Assembly (NCBI GenBank): GCA_964617955.1
Contig: CAZTXB010000002.1
Location: 186,001 to 250,000 of the forward strand
DNA from: JABWCE01 sp964617955
Lineage (GTDB): Bacteria > Bacteroidota > Bacteroidia > NS11-12g > UBA9320
Length of the DNA: 64,000 nt
Reading direction: 5' to 3'
Below the pieces are notes generated by a model that saw only the letters and a list, made by a program, of their open reading frames with translations, ran no database searches and was not told the DNA's origin. Each line of letters begins with the position of its first letter. Position 1 is the first letter of the stretch. This document shows positions 1 to 8,870 of the stretch, one piece after another. The translations under genes were made by a program, and so were the position numbers.

Positions 1-1
1 G

Positions 2-310
2 ATTCAAGGGTATATTGGTTTCAAGTTCGAAGCATTGTCGCCTCAAGCGCCAGATAAAGCGCTCATTTATCATATTGGGGGATATACCAAACCTTTTTAC
101 AATGCAAGAAGGATCAGATTGAATTTAAAAACTCCGTTTTTGCTTAACCGGGATAACCAGCTCGTTATTTCAGCCAATATCTTTAAAATTTTCAAGTCAA
201 AACACGAAGTGGATATTCGAAGCATCGATAAAATACACTTGCCGGATGCAAACAGTGTGATTATTGCCGACAATGCAGCTGAAATCTTCTCCATTAAGCG
301 TTTGAAATAA
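2..310 (+). CDS. C-terminal part of an MbnP-like secreted protein (partial)
   Basis: The reading frame is already open at the window edge, so this is the last ~102 residues of a longer protein. The visible part has the pattern of the MbnP-like domain of Bacteroidota: a 'YIGFKFE' strand, 'YHIGGYT' about 20 residues later, an 'ISANIFKIF' strand, an 'VDI' segment, and the closing 'IADNAAEIFSIKRL', which resembles the 'IADN..MF.l.hvh' ending of that family. MbnP family proteins are periplasmic or secreted and some bind copper, but no metal ligands can be assigned in this fragment. The family call rests on pattern resemblance remembered from the family, not on a search. An internal TTG at 35 would only be a start if the upstream part were not coding; the clean open frame from base 2 argues against that. 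Confidence 0.55.
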   Translation: MQGYIGFKFEALSPQAPDKALIYHIGGYTKPFYNARRIRLNLKTPFLLNRDNQLVISANIFKIFKSKHEVDIRSIDKIHLPDANSVIIADNAAEIFSIKRLK

Positions 311-547
311 TTTTGGATTTACATTGAATGAAGCCACACATGCACAGGTGTGGAGTCCACTGAAAATCAACGAAAAATGGCGCATTATTTTTGTCTTAAA
401 GGCCTTAAAATGCTTAATATCAGACTACTTTTCTGTTCACGTGTAAGGGCAAAAAAACCGTTATAAAATTTTAAAGATTGCTTAATATTGCCCGAATGTA
501 TTTTACAAGAAGAAAACAATCAATATAATAAAGAAATACCGACACAT

Positions 548-1423
548 ATGAAAGCATACATTTTTCCAGGACAAGGATCTCAATTTGTAGGGATGGGACA
601 CGATATTTACCAGGCCAATGCCAAAGCCAAATTATTGTTTGAGCAAGCCAATGAAATCCTTGGTTTCAGAATTAGTGATGAAATGTTCTCTGGAACAGAT
701 GAAGGGTTAAAAGCGACCAATATTACCCAACCTGCAGTTTTTTTACATTCTGTGATCAAGGCGCTTTGCATTGATAATTTTAAACCTCAGATGGTAGCCG
801 GTCACTCACTTGGTGAGTTTTCAGCACTTGTCGCCAATGGAGCTTTAAATTTTGAAGATGGATTGCAGTTGGTTTACAAGCGAGCGTTGGCCATGCAAAA
901 AGCTTGCGAAAGGGTTCCCTCCACCATGGCCGCGGTTTTGGGTTTAGACGATCATATAGTTGAAGAAATATGCAACGGCATCGACAATGAAGTGGTTGTG
1001 GCTGCAAATTACAACTGCCCGGGTCAATTGGTCATTTCAGGAAGCATTGCCGGAGTAAATATAGCTTGCGAAAAACTCAAGGAAGCAGGAGCCAAGCGCG
1101 CTTTATTGCTTCCGGTGGGAGGAGCGTTTCATTCCCCACTCATGGAGCCGGCGCGAATTGAACTCGAATCGGCCATTGCGGGTACACAGTTCAAAAACCC
1201 TATCTGTCCGGTATACCAAAATGTGAGCACCACCGCTGTGACAGACCCTGAAGCGATCAAAAAAAATTTAATAAAGCAACTCACTGCTCCGGTTAAATGG
1301 ACCCAAAGTATACAAAATATGGTAGCCGATGGAGCCACGCTTTTTACTGAAGTGGGTCCTGGAAATGTATTGCAGGGGCTGGTAAAGAAAATTCATCGCG
1401 AGGCAGAGACAGCCGCGGCTTGA
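548..1423 (+). CDS. fabD: malonyl CoA-acyl carrier protein transacylase
   Basis: Transfers malonyl from CoA to ACP, the feeding step of type II fatty acid synthesis in the cytoplasm. The 291-aa protein has the usual family length. It shows the N-terminal FPGQGSQ loop (residues 6-12), the nucleophile elbow GHSLGE with Ser87, Arg112 in 'YKRALAM' (malonate carboxylate binding in the family), and the catalytic His195 in 'GAFHSPLM'. The GNVLQGLVKK ending is also typical. The ATG at 548 was chosen because it puts the conserved 'MKAYIFPGQGSQ' at the N-terminus; the frame is open further up to a TTG at 488, but those 20 residues do not look like FabD. No other fatty acid genes are adjacent. It faces a convergent outer-membrane protein gene across 126 bp. 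Confidence 0.95.
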   Translation: MKAYIFPGQGSQFVGMGHDIYQANAKAKLLFEQANEILGFRISDEMFSGTDEGLKATNITQPAVFLHSVIKALCIDNFKPQMVAGHSLGEFSALVANGALNFEDGLQLVYKRALAMQKACERVPSTMAAVLGLDDHIVEEICNGIDNEVVVAANYNCPGQLVISGSIAGVNIACEKLKEAGAKRALLLPVGGAFHSPLMEPARIELESAIAGTQFKNPICPVYQNVSTTAVTDPEAIKKNLIKQLTAPVKWTQSIQNMVADGATLFTEVGPGNVLQGLVKKIHREAETAAA

Positions 1424-1549
1424 GAATATTTCCATTTCTCTGATCAAATTCATAGCGATCTAAAAATAATTTTAGGCGAGGGCGAACAAAACAGCTTCAG
1501 AATATTACCCCTATTCTTTAATGTGAAATTATTTTTTTTCTTAAGGATA

Positions 1550-3256
1550 TTAAAAACTAATGCTGTAAATAACCGAGGCCAAAAATTCGTTGAAACTCTT
1601 TGAAATCACATTGTTTTTAGCTGTATTGACAGTGTAATTTAGATTAGCGGAGAGCCTTTGCTTATGAGGGAGGGTGTAATTGGCAAGGGTTCGAAGCTGA
1701 AAAGTACTGCCATCGCTCTTCCCTTGAAATTTATTTACGCTCAAAGTCGCATTGGCATTGGTATTCAATTTGTTTTTTAAAAACGACTTGCCTATTCCGC
1801 AACTCAAGCCACTGTTTGAAGTCTCGCCAAGCGTATACTGGCTTTTGGTATTAAATAAAGAAGCTTCAAGCCTTAACTCTGTTTTATTTAAACTGCCGCT
1901 ATAGGCCAAATTAATATTTTGAACGGTAAAGTTGAAATTTTGAGAATTGAACAGATTTTTATCATTCAGCGTTTGTTTGGTGTAGGCGATCACAAAATTG
2001 TGAACCCCATTTTTTGCCATCAAAGTATATCTGGGAATAACCACGATCCCTTCTGTTACCTGATTTAATCTCGTGGTGTCGCTAATGCTCTTAACGCCTT
2101 TGTATTGCGTGAAACCGTAATTCATGTACTGCAAGGTAAGTCCATAGGCAGGTTTGGGATTCAAATTCAGGTTTCCCGAACAAATCTTTCTTCGGGTTTC
2201 GGCCTCTTTTTTATTGGCGAGATTATCGTGCTCCAAGCCGGCACTACCACTTAGCAATACCGTATTTTTAAAGAGATTTAAGTTGGCGTTTAGCGTTTGC
2301 CGCTCCAGGTCGGTTTGCATGTAATAAATACCCATGCTCCTGTAATCCGGCATGATTCGCTCGTATTTAATGCCGGTTCCAAAAAATTTTGATTTAAAAT
2401 CCAGCGAAGTCTGACCCGCATAATTGATGGTAGTTGAGAGGTTTGGGGTTAGAATAAATCCATATTTTTTAACCTGCTCATTGTTTGCAAGAAGAGAATC
2501 GGATAATATATTCCTGGTTAATAGGCTTAAACCACCGTCGAGGTTAAAAATTAAATGCTTCTTAAAAAACACGATTTGAGATTTTGTTCCAATCACCACA
2601 TTCTCTGCAGGTAGGGTGTATTGCGTTGAGGGTAAGGGCTGATTTTCCTTCACTCTGTCTTTAGCTTTAAAAAATACCAGATCGAAAAACTTAGTCTCAC
2701 TTCCGACACCTAATTTTACGCCAAAACCAAACCTATCGTAGGCAGCGAATGGAAATTGGGTGGAGCTCAATACAATTTTTTTACTCGTGTCTTCATTAAC
2801 CCCCTTTAAAAACCTTCCATAGATAAGGCCAAATCTGAACAGGCCGGGATTCATCTCAATACCACCTCCTAAAAAAACATGACCATCAAGTACGTATTTG
2901 CTAAAACTCACATTGCGGTAGCCTAAATGAAATTTAAACCATTTGTAGGTCGGTGAGAGCCCGAATTGATTGAAAGGCTGACGAATGGAGCGTTCCTGTT
3001 CACTGTAAACGAAATAAAAAGGCAAACTCACTCCCTTAACAGTTGCCGTTATATTACCGGTGGTTATCCATGAAAAAGGAACCCTTCGGGCAGGGATGCC
3101 TTCCATGTTATAAAAATAGCTGGTAGCACTTAATCCGCCACTCAATTTGATCGGCTTCTCTGTTTTGACCTGACTTAAATCTTGAGAAAGCGCTGATATC
3201 CCCAAAAAAAGGATGAGCAATGGCAAAAGAATTCTTTGAACCCTCAAAGTAGGCAA
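1550..3256 (-). CDS. putative outer membrane beta-barrel protein, function unknown
   Basis: A ~568-aa protein with a clear signal peptide ('ILLPLLILFLGISALSQ') followed by alternating strand-like segments rich in aromatic and Gly/Asn residues, ending in phenylalanine ('ASVIYSISF'), as many outer membrane barrels do. Passages such as 'FNQFGLSPTYKWFKFHLGYR' and 'FLGGGIEMNPGLFRFGLIYGRF' resemble a family of uncharacterised Bacteroidota outer membrane proteins that I know only as hypothetical. No ATG lies before the signal peptide. The start is therefore TTG, either at 3256 or, giving a more standard signal peptide (MRVQRILLP...), at 3247. A stop codon lies just upstream of 3256. No enzymatic motif is visible. 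Single gene, convergent with fabD. Confidence 0.75.
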   Translation of the reverse strand: MPTLRVQRILLPLLILFLGISALSQDLSQVKTEKPIKLSGGLSATSYFYNMEGIPARRVPFSWITTGNITATVKGVSLPFYFVYSEQERSIRQPFNQFGLSPTYKWFKFHLGYRNVSFSKYVLDGHVFLGGGIEMNPGLFRFGLIYGRFLKGVNEDTSKKIVLSSTQFPFAAYDRFGFGVKLGVGSETKFFDLVFFKAKDRVKENQPLPSTQYTLPAENVVIGTKSQIVFFKKHLIFNLDGGLSLLTRNILSDSLLANNEQVKKYGFILTPNLSTTINYAGQTSLDFKSKFFGTGIKYERIMPDYRSMGIYYMQTDLERQTLNANLNLFKNTVLLSGSAGLEHDNLANKKEAETRRKICSGNLNLNPKPAYGLTLQYMNYGFTQYKGVKSISDTTRLNQVTEGIVVIPRYTLMAKNGVHNFVIAYTKQTLNDKNLFNSQNFNFTVQNINLAYSGSLNKTELRLEASLFNTKSQYTLGETSNSGLSCGIGKSFLKNKLNTNANATLSVNKFQGKSDGSTFQLRTLANYTLPHKQRLSANLNYTVNTAKNNVISKSFNEFLASVIYSISF

Positions 3257-3699
3257 AAATTAGCCTTCTAAGGTAAGTATATGGCACAACTAAATTTTAA
3301 ATAAATTGCATAATTATCTCAATTGCTGATTAATGATTATAAAATCAGGGGATTAATTTTTAACAAATCAATGGATATTGGAGTCGAAATTTAAAGGCCA
3401 TTCCCCTAAACCAGTCATTAGGGGTGTGTTAAGTAACAAAATAATTCATGTTTCTAATCAGATTTGCTCTTAAAGTTACAATACTATGCAAATGTTCCAC
3501 TTAACAATTTAACAGAAGCGATTTGAACATGAGCCAATACATCCGTAAAGCTGCGAAAAGACATTAAGATTGCGACCTCTTTTTCTAAGCTTCTTCTAGC
3601 CTTTTTGCTGTCGTAAAGTAGCTCTGATTAGAGCGATAATCATAATTTGGGCTAAAGAATAATTCATTGTAAATTCGTGGACTTTTATATAAAATTTAT
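3257..3699. other. intergenic region upstream of gcvP
   Basis: 443 bp between the divergent outer-membrane-protein gene and gcvP. I see no convincing small gene, RNA or repeat in it. The only supported element is the gcvP promoter at its right end. No glycine riboswitch is recognisable: the characteristic paired aptamer cores are absent on reading, although a covariance search was not possible. Confidence 0.5.
3646..3677 (+). promoter_or_regulatory. Bacteroidota-type promoter of gcvP
   Basis: TTTG at 3646-3649, then 20 nt, then TAAATTCG at 3670-3677. This fits the Bacteroidota sigma-ABfr consensus (-33 TTTG, -7 TAnnTTTG) with one mismatch in the -7 box. It lies 22 bp upstream of the gcvP ATG. 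Confidence 0.55.
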
Positions 3700-6579
3700 A
3701 TGCAAAACCCAGTTTACGGATTCGAAAAATTTTGTGCAAGACATAACAGTCCCACCAGTGTAGAAAGAGAAAAAATGTTGGCGGTGATCGGTGTGAACTC
3801 CATCGATGAACTCATCGAAAAGACAGTACCCAACAATATTAGGCTGAAAGAGGATTTGGATATTGCCCCGGCAGTTTCGGAATATCAATTTTTAAATGAC
3901 CTTAAAGCCATTGCCTCTCAGAATAAAATTTATAAATCGTTTATCGGAACCGGATATTATAATACCATTGTTCCGGGAGTTATACTTCGTAATATCATGG
4001 AAAATCCAGGTTGGTATACCGCCTATACACCCTACCAGGCCGAGATAGCTCAGGGCCGGCTCGAAGCCTTACTGAATTTTCAGACCATGGTAATAGACCT
4101 TACAGGTTTACCGCTCGCGAATGCATCCTTATTGGATGAAGGAACTGCAGCTGCCGAAGCCATGCATATGTTCGATGGTTTAAGGCCAAAGGGCAATGGC
4201 AATAAATTTTTTGTTAGCAAAGAGGTCTTTCCACAGACTTTGGATGTCTTAAAAACCCGTTCCGAGCCTATTGACATAGAACTGGTTATCGGTGATTTTA
4301 ACACGGTAGAATTCACCACTGAATTCTTCGGAGCCTATGTTCAATATCCTGATAACAAGGGAAATATTAATGACTACAAGTCGTTCTGTGAAAAAGCGCA
4401 TTCAGTTGGAGCTTTGGTTGCAGTTGGAGCCGATTTACTCTCCTTAACCTTACTCACCCCTCCGGGAGAATTTGGCGCCGATTGTGTGGTAGGATCTAGT
4501 CAGCGATTGGGCGTACCCATGGGCTATGGCGGACCTCATGCCGCTTTTTTTGCCACCAGAGACGAATACAAACGCCAGATACCGGGCCGCATCATAGGCG
4601 TATCGGTGGATGCTCACGGAAACCGCGCACTGCGCATGGCTTTGCAAACTCGCGAACAACACATTAAACGCGACAAGGCGACCAGCAACATTTGTACAGC
4701 TCAGGTATTGTTAGCTGTTATGGCGGGTATGTATGGCGTTTATCATGGACCGGAAGGATTGAAGAAAATAGCAATGCGCATTAATGCTTCGGCCAACTTG
4801 TTAAGCCACGCTCTAAAATTAGCTGGGTTTAATCAGGTGAATTCCGATTTTTTTGATACGCTATGTATAGAAGCGGATGTCAATCTCCAACGGACTATAC
4901 AGGATAAAGCACTCAAGGCAGAAATAAACTTCCGTTACTTTGATAATTTCGTGGGGATTTCTCTTGATGAAACTACCGGATTAAAAGACCTCCAAACCAT
5001 TGCAGATATATTTTCAAGTTCGGTCAACAACAGCTATGAAGATATTGCGCACTTAGCAAAAAATGCAGGATGTGGTTTCGGTTCTAAGTTTGAAAGAGAA
5101 AGCAATTTCATGTCTCATCCGGTATTCAACACTTACCAGTCCGAACATGAGATGTTGCGTTACATTAAGCTTTTAGAATCAAAAGATTTATCGCTTTGCC
5201 ACAGCATGATATCGTTGGGAAGTTGCACTATGAAACTGAATGCCACTAGTGAAATGATTCCGGTTACATGGCCGGAGTTTAACCAAATTCATCCGTTTGC
5301 ACCGGTTGATCAGGCAAAAGGATATGCTAAAATTTTGAATGAATTAAGCAACGATTTATGTGAAATCACCGGTTTTGCGGGCGTAAGCTTACAACCTAAT
5401 GCAGGTTCGCAAGGCGAATATGCCGGCTTGATGGTGATTCGCGAATACTTTAAAGATAGGGGAGAAGGGCATAGAAATGTAGCCCTGATTCCCGAGTCTG
5501 CGCATGGAACAAATCCCGCCAGCGCGGTAATGGCCGGCATGCGCATCGTCATAGTAAAATGCTTAGAACATGGCTATATCGATGTGGAAGATTTAAAAGC
5601 CAAAGCTATTGCAAACAAAGACAATTTAGCGTGTTTGATGGTGACCTATCCTTCAACTTTTGGTATCTACGAAGAAACCATTATGGATATTACACAAATT
5701 ATCCATGAAAACGGAGGTCAGGTTTATATGGACGGAGCCAATATGAATGCACAGGTAGGATTAACAAGCCCTGGCATGATTGGGGCGGATGTTTGCCACC
5801 TAAACTTGCATAAGACTTTCTGTATTCCTCACGGCGGGGGAGGACCAGGCATGGGACCAATTGGTGTGGCGGCCCATTTGGTCGATTATCTTCCTGGCCA
5901 CGCTATTGTTAAGACTGGAGGTGAAAAAGCCATTCCTGCAATATCAGCTGCTCCATGGGGCAGTGCCTCCATATTACTCATCTCTTATGCCTATATCAAA
6001 ATGATGGGCCCTGATGGATTAAGACAAGCTACCGAAACGGCTATCTTCAATGCAAATTATATTCAATCGCGTTTGGGTGGACATTATGAAATGCTCTATA
6101 CCGGTAAAAATGGTACTGCAGCACATGAAATGATTATAGATACCCGCGTTTTCAAGGCCAACACCGGTGTTGAAGCCGGGGATATTGCAAAACGTTTGAT
6201 GGATTATGGTTTCCATGCACCTACCGTTTCTTTCCCGGTGGCCGGCACCATGATGATTGAACCCACCGAAAGCGAAAGCAAAGATGAATTGGATCGCTTC
6301 TGTGACGCGCTGATAGAAATCCACAATGAAATTATGGAAATTGAGGCGGGCGTATATCCTAAAGATAACAATGTGCTCCACAATGCACCGCATACTGCCA
6401 GTGTGGTAATGTCCGATTCATGGGAATTGCCTTACGGCAGAGAAAAAGCGGTTTATCCCTTGCCTTACACAAAGCTTAATAAATTCTGGCCAGCTGTATC
6501 GAGAGTGGATAATACCTACGGCGACAGAAACCTCATCTGCGCCTGCTTGCCGATTGAGGCTTATGCCGAATCGAATTAA
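3700..6579 (+). CDS. gcvP: glycine dehydrogenase (decarboxylating), P-protein of the glycine cleavage system
   Basis: PLP enzyme that decarboxylates glycine and passes the aminomethyl group to the lipoyl arm of GcvH. At 959 aa it is the long, single-chain form in which the N- and C-terminal halves (the two subunits of split P-proteins) are fused. The first half shows 'GTGYYNTIVPGVILRNI' and 'NASLLDEGTAAAEAM'. The second half shows 'SLGSCTMKLNA' and the PLP-lysine segment 'NLHKTFCIPHGGGGPGMGP', with the Schiff-base lysine at residue 705. ATG at 3700 begins the conserved N-terminus and sits behind a good promoter. gcvH and gcvT are not in this window, which is common in Bacteroidota. Confidence 0.97.
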   Translation: MQNPVYGFEKFCARHNSPTSVEREKMLAVIGVNSIDELIEKTVPNNIRLKEDLDIAPAVSEYQFLNDLKAIASQNKIYKSFIGTGYYNTIVPGVILRNIMENPGWYTAYTPYQAEIAQGRLEALLNFQTMVIDLTGLPLANASLLDEGTAAAEAMHMFDGLRPKGNGNKFFVSKEVFPQTLDVLKTRSEPIDIELVIGDFNTVEFTTEFFGAYVQYPDNKGNINDYKSFCEKAHSVGALVAVGADLLSLTLLTPPGEFGADCVVGSSQRLGVPMGYGGPHAAFFATRDEYKRQIPGRIIGVSVDAHGNRALRMALQTREQHIKRDKATSNICTAQVLLAVMAGMYGVYHGPEGLKKIAMRINASANLLSHALKLAGFNQVNSDFFDTLCIEADVNLQRTIQDKALKAEINFRYFDNFVGISLDETTGLKDLQTIADIFSSSVNNSYEDIAHLAKNAGCGFGSKFERESNFMSHPVFNTYQSEHEMLRYIKLLESKDLSLCHSMISLGSCTMKLNATSEMIPVTWPEFNQIHPFAPVDQAKGYAKILNELSNDLCEITGFAGVSLQPNAGSQGEYAGLMVIREYFKDRGEGHRNVALIPESAHGTNPASAVMAGMRIVIVKCLEHGYIDVEDLKAKAIANKDNLACLMVTYPSTFGIYEETIMDITQIIHENGGQVYMDGANMNAQVGLTSPGMIGADVCHLNLHKTFCIPHGGGGPGMGPIGVAAHLVDYLPGHAIVKTGGEKAIPAISAAPWGSASILLISYAYIKMMGPDGLRQATETAIFNANYIQSRLGGHYEMLYTGKNGTAAHEMIIDTRVFKANTGVEAGDIAKRLMDYGFHAPTVSFPVAGTMMIEPTESESKDELDRFCDALIEIHNEIMEIEAGVYPKDNNVLHNAPHTASVVMSDSWELPYGREKAVYPLPYTKLNKFWPAVSRVDNTYGDRNLICACLPIEAYAESN

Positions 6580-7063
6580 TTGGTTAAAAATGATTTCTTT
6601 AGAAAGGATTTCACTCCCTATTTAGGGCCTGCTGAAAAACACCTAAAGGCTTGATATGATGAGGTTCATTAAAAATTTTATTGCTTTTAATGCACGATAA
6701 ATTTAGTGAACCATGAAAATATCGTGCATCGAATGGCTTCAGAAAGACGTTAGTTCATTGCACGTCCCTTACTTCGTCGGCTTCGGCTCGAGGTACGGCA
6801 AAGTACATCTTCGCCTTGCCTCCTTGTAATGAACGCACACTGAACTTTTTCAGCAGGCCCTATTTATAGGCTTTCAATAAAGTCATAATTGTGCCATTTT
6901 ATGAGTTGAAGAAGATGAAATTCATCATTATTTTTTAATGATTATGAATTAAGTAGCATATTATCAAATGTTTACCATAAAAAACTTCAATGCGATTTTT
7001 TATCGCCTCAAATTTATGGTTGAGAAATAATTTACATTCGAAAAATTATTAAAACAAAAAATT
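6580..7063. other. intergenic region containing a MITE-like insertion
   Basis: 484 bp between gcvP and the first YD-like repeat protein. About half of it is the inverted-repeat-bounded element at 6625-6860 described separately. The remainder (6861-7063) is very AT-rich and shows no gene. It must contain the promoter of the gene starting at 7064, but I cannot place it with confidence. Confidence 0.5.
6625..6860. mobile_element. MITE-like element with 15-bp perfect terminal inverted repeats
   Basis: The left end GGGCCTGCTGAAAAA (6625-6639) and the right end TTTTTCAGCAGGCCC (6846-6860) are perfect inverted repeats. They are flanked on both sides by TATTTA (6619-6624 and 6861-6866), which looks like a 6-bp target duplication; CCCTATTTA also reads identically at both junctions. 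The 236-bp interior has no plausible gene but contains a further inverted repeat (TGCACGAT at 6691-6698 with ATCGTGCA at 6721-6728) and several GTTCATT/AATGAAC motifs. Size, ends and lack of coding capacity fit a non-autonomous miniature transposable element. I cannot assign the parent IS family from the ends alone. Confidence 0.65.
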
Positions 7064-8641
7064 ATGAAATTTAAATTTACAAACCAAAATCTCGAAAGAA
7101 TTAAACTTACCAAGACCTTATGGATGGTTCTATTTCTTTTTGCTTGTTCATCTTCCTTTTCTCAAATCATCATTCACCCATCGGGATCTGAGCCACGAAA
7201 ATATGTGACCCATAAATCATCATGGAAAAAAAATAATGAGAATCCTAGCCTACTTATTCAAAGCTCTAACACCCCATTGTTGCAAAAGAAAGCGGCCAAG
7301 AAAAAGTTGGACCTCGTAACCTCTGAAGATTGGGATGGCACAGCGTATGTTGGGTCAGATAAGACAGAATACACCTACACCACCAGCGGAAAGGTAGCAA
7401 GCGAAACCTATTCCTATTGGGATGAAGACCTCACCGCCTATGTAAAGGAGTCTCAAAATAGGTATACTTATGATGCAAATGGCAATCAACTCACTGAAGA
7501 TTATTACTATTGGGATGAGGACATTAACAAGTTTGAAATAGGCACAAGAACCATTAACACTTACAATGCTAAAAATAAGCTTATTTCAACGACTTACTCA
7601 GAATATGACTTCGATTTATTAAAGCTGGTGAATGTCAATAAAACAGACAATACATACGATGCCAAGGATTTGTTGATTTCGAGTTTATATTATGTATGGA
7701 ATACCACTAAGAACAAATTTGACAACTATCTTAAAAGTGAACTGATATACAATTCAAATGATTTGCCTGTAACTTTAACCGCTTCTCAGTGGAATACCAC
7801 GGTATGGTTGATTTATGCGAAAAGAGGCTATACCTACGACGCCAATAAAAACAACAACTATGCTGTTCAACTGAATTGGAATACTGCAACCTCAAAATTC
7901 GACACCAGCAACAAAACCATAGTAGTTTATAATTCAAATAGTCATCGGGTACTCACCCGAAACGAGGTCTTGAATCCATTTGACAAAACATGGGACACTG
8001 TTCAATTTTATACCAATGCCTATACCTACGACACTAAAATGAATATTTTAACCAATCTCCTTTCGGATTGGGATTTTAAGGCTAAAATGTTTGTAAAATT
8101 CGAAAATCTAGTCAAAACCTATGATTCCAAAAACAATTCTGTCACAGAAATTTTGTACAATTGGGATGAATTTGAGTCGAAATGGGTCGAAGAAGAAAAG
8201 TATAGCTACGATCATGACAACGCATTTGAAACCGATCAACTCATACTCCCATTTACAGATGCAAGCACAATAAATGATTACTTTAAAACCAAACTCAACA
8301 CCGAAACCTATTATTTATGGGGCGGTACCAACTGGGAACTCGATTCAAGGACAACGTTCACCTATTCCGATTTTACAGCCGGTATAATAAAACAAGAATC
8401 CTTGAATACCTTAACACTGTTGCCAAATCCCGCAACGCAAAATTTCCGACTTGATATGCCAAATCAACAAGGCAAATTGTTGGTAAACATAAGTGACCTC
8501 AGTGGCAAAACCATTCTTTCTCAGTCCTTTGAAAAAAATGAAATGATCGATATCTCAGCCCTCAGCCTGGGCGCTTATTTTGTAAATATTTTTGATGGAA
8601 ATAATCTCCTTGATACAAAGAAATTAATAAAAAGTAATTGA
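7064..8641 (+). CDS. secreted YD-like repeat protein with T9SS C-terminal sorting domain
   Basis: A 525-aa exported protein. The N-terminus has a hydrophobic export segment ('LWMVLFLFACSSSFSQ'). From about residue 100 to 400 there are roughly seven degenerate repeats of ~40 residues, each with a 'YTYDANGN'-like turn followed by a 'YYYWDED..KF' strand, reminiscent of YD/RHS-type beta repeats. The last ~80 residues ('LTLLPNPATQNFRLDM...' to 'KKLIKSN') are a type IX secretion C-terminal sorting domain with the usual 'PNPA' entry motif. It is the upstream member of a tandem pair with the gene at 8871, which has the same architecture. Biochemical role unknown; cell-surface or extracellular location is inferred from the sorting domain. 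Confidence 0.8.
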   Translation: MKFKFTNQNLERIKLTKTLWMVLFLFACSSSFSQIIIHPSGSEPRKYVTHKSSWKKNNENPSLLIQSSNTPLLQKKAAKKKLDLVTSEDWDGTAYVGSDKTEYTYTTSGKVASETYSYWDEDLTAYVKESQNRYTYDANGNQLTEDYYYWDEDINKFEIGTRTINTYNAKNKLISTTYSEYDFDLLKLVNVNKTDNTYDAKDLLISSLYYVWNTTKNKFDNYLKSELIYNSNDLPVTLTASQWNTTVWLIYAKRGYTYDANKNNNYAVQLNWNTATSKFDTSNKTIVVYNSNSHRVLTRNEVLNPFDKTWDTVQFYTNAYTYDTKMNILTNLLSDWDFKAKMFVKFENLVKTYDSKNNSVTEILYNWDEFESKWVEEEKYSYDHDNAFETDQLILPFTDASTINDYFKTKLNTETYYLWGGTNWELDSRTTFTYSDFTAGIIKQESLNTLTLLPNPATQNFRLDMPNQQGKLLVNISDLSGKTILSQSFEKNEMIDISALSLGAYFVNIFDGNNLLDTKKLIKSN

Positions 8642-8663
8642 TTCTTAAAGGAATAAATCTAAT

Positions 8664-8686
8664 AAAGGGGCTGCGGCCCCTTTTTT
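8664..8686 (+). terminator. rho-independent terminator after the first YD-like gene
   Basis: Stem GGGGC/GCCCC with a TGCG tetraloop (8667-8680) followed by six Ts, 26 nt after the stop codon at 8641. A textbook intrinsic terminator separating the two paralogous secreted-protein genes, so the second gene needs its own promoter. Confidence 0.85.
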
Positions 8687-8870
8687 GTGAAAGTTACTTT
8701 CTGTAAGGAAACTGAGTGGCACAAGCAGACACAATTTTCATCAGTCGATTAAGAGATCTGAAAGACTGCCTTAGGAATCCAATACGCGAGTATCGCCTCG
8801 AATAGTACAATAATTCGTTTTTCATCCCTTATTATTTTTGTATTTTCGTCGTGAAGTAAATTAAAAAGCC

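Noticed and set aside
334..353. Hairpin CCACAC-N8-GTGTGG behind the MbnP-like fragment
   Set aside because: Six-bp stem with an 8-nt loop and no T-run; too weak to call a terminator.
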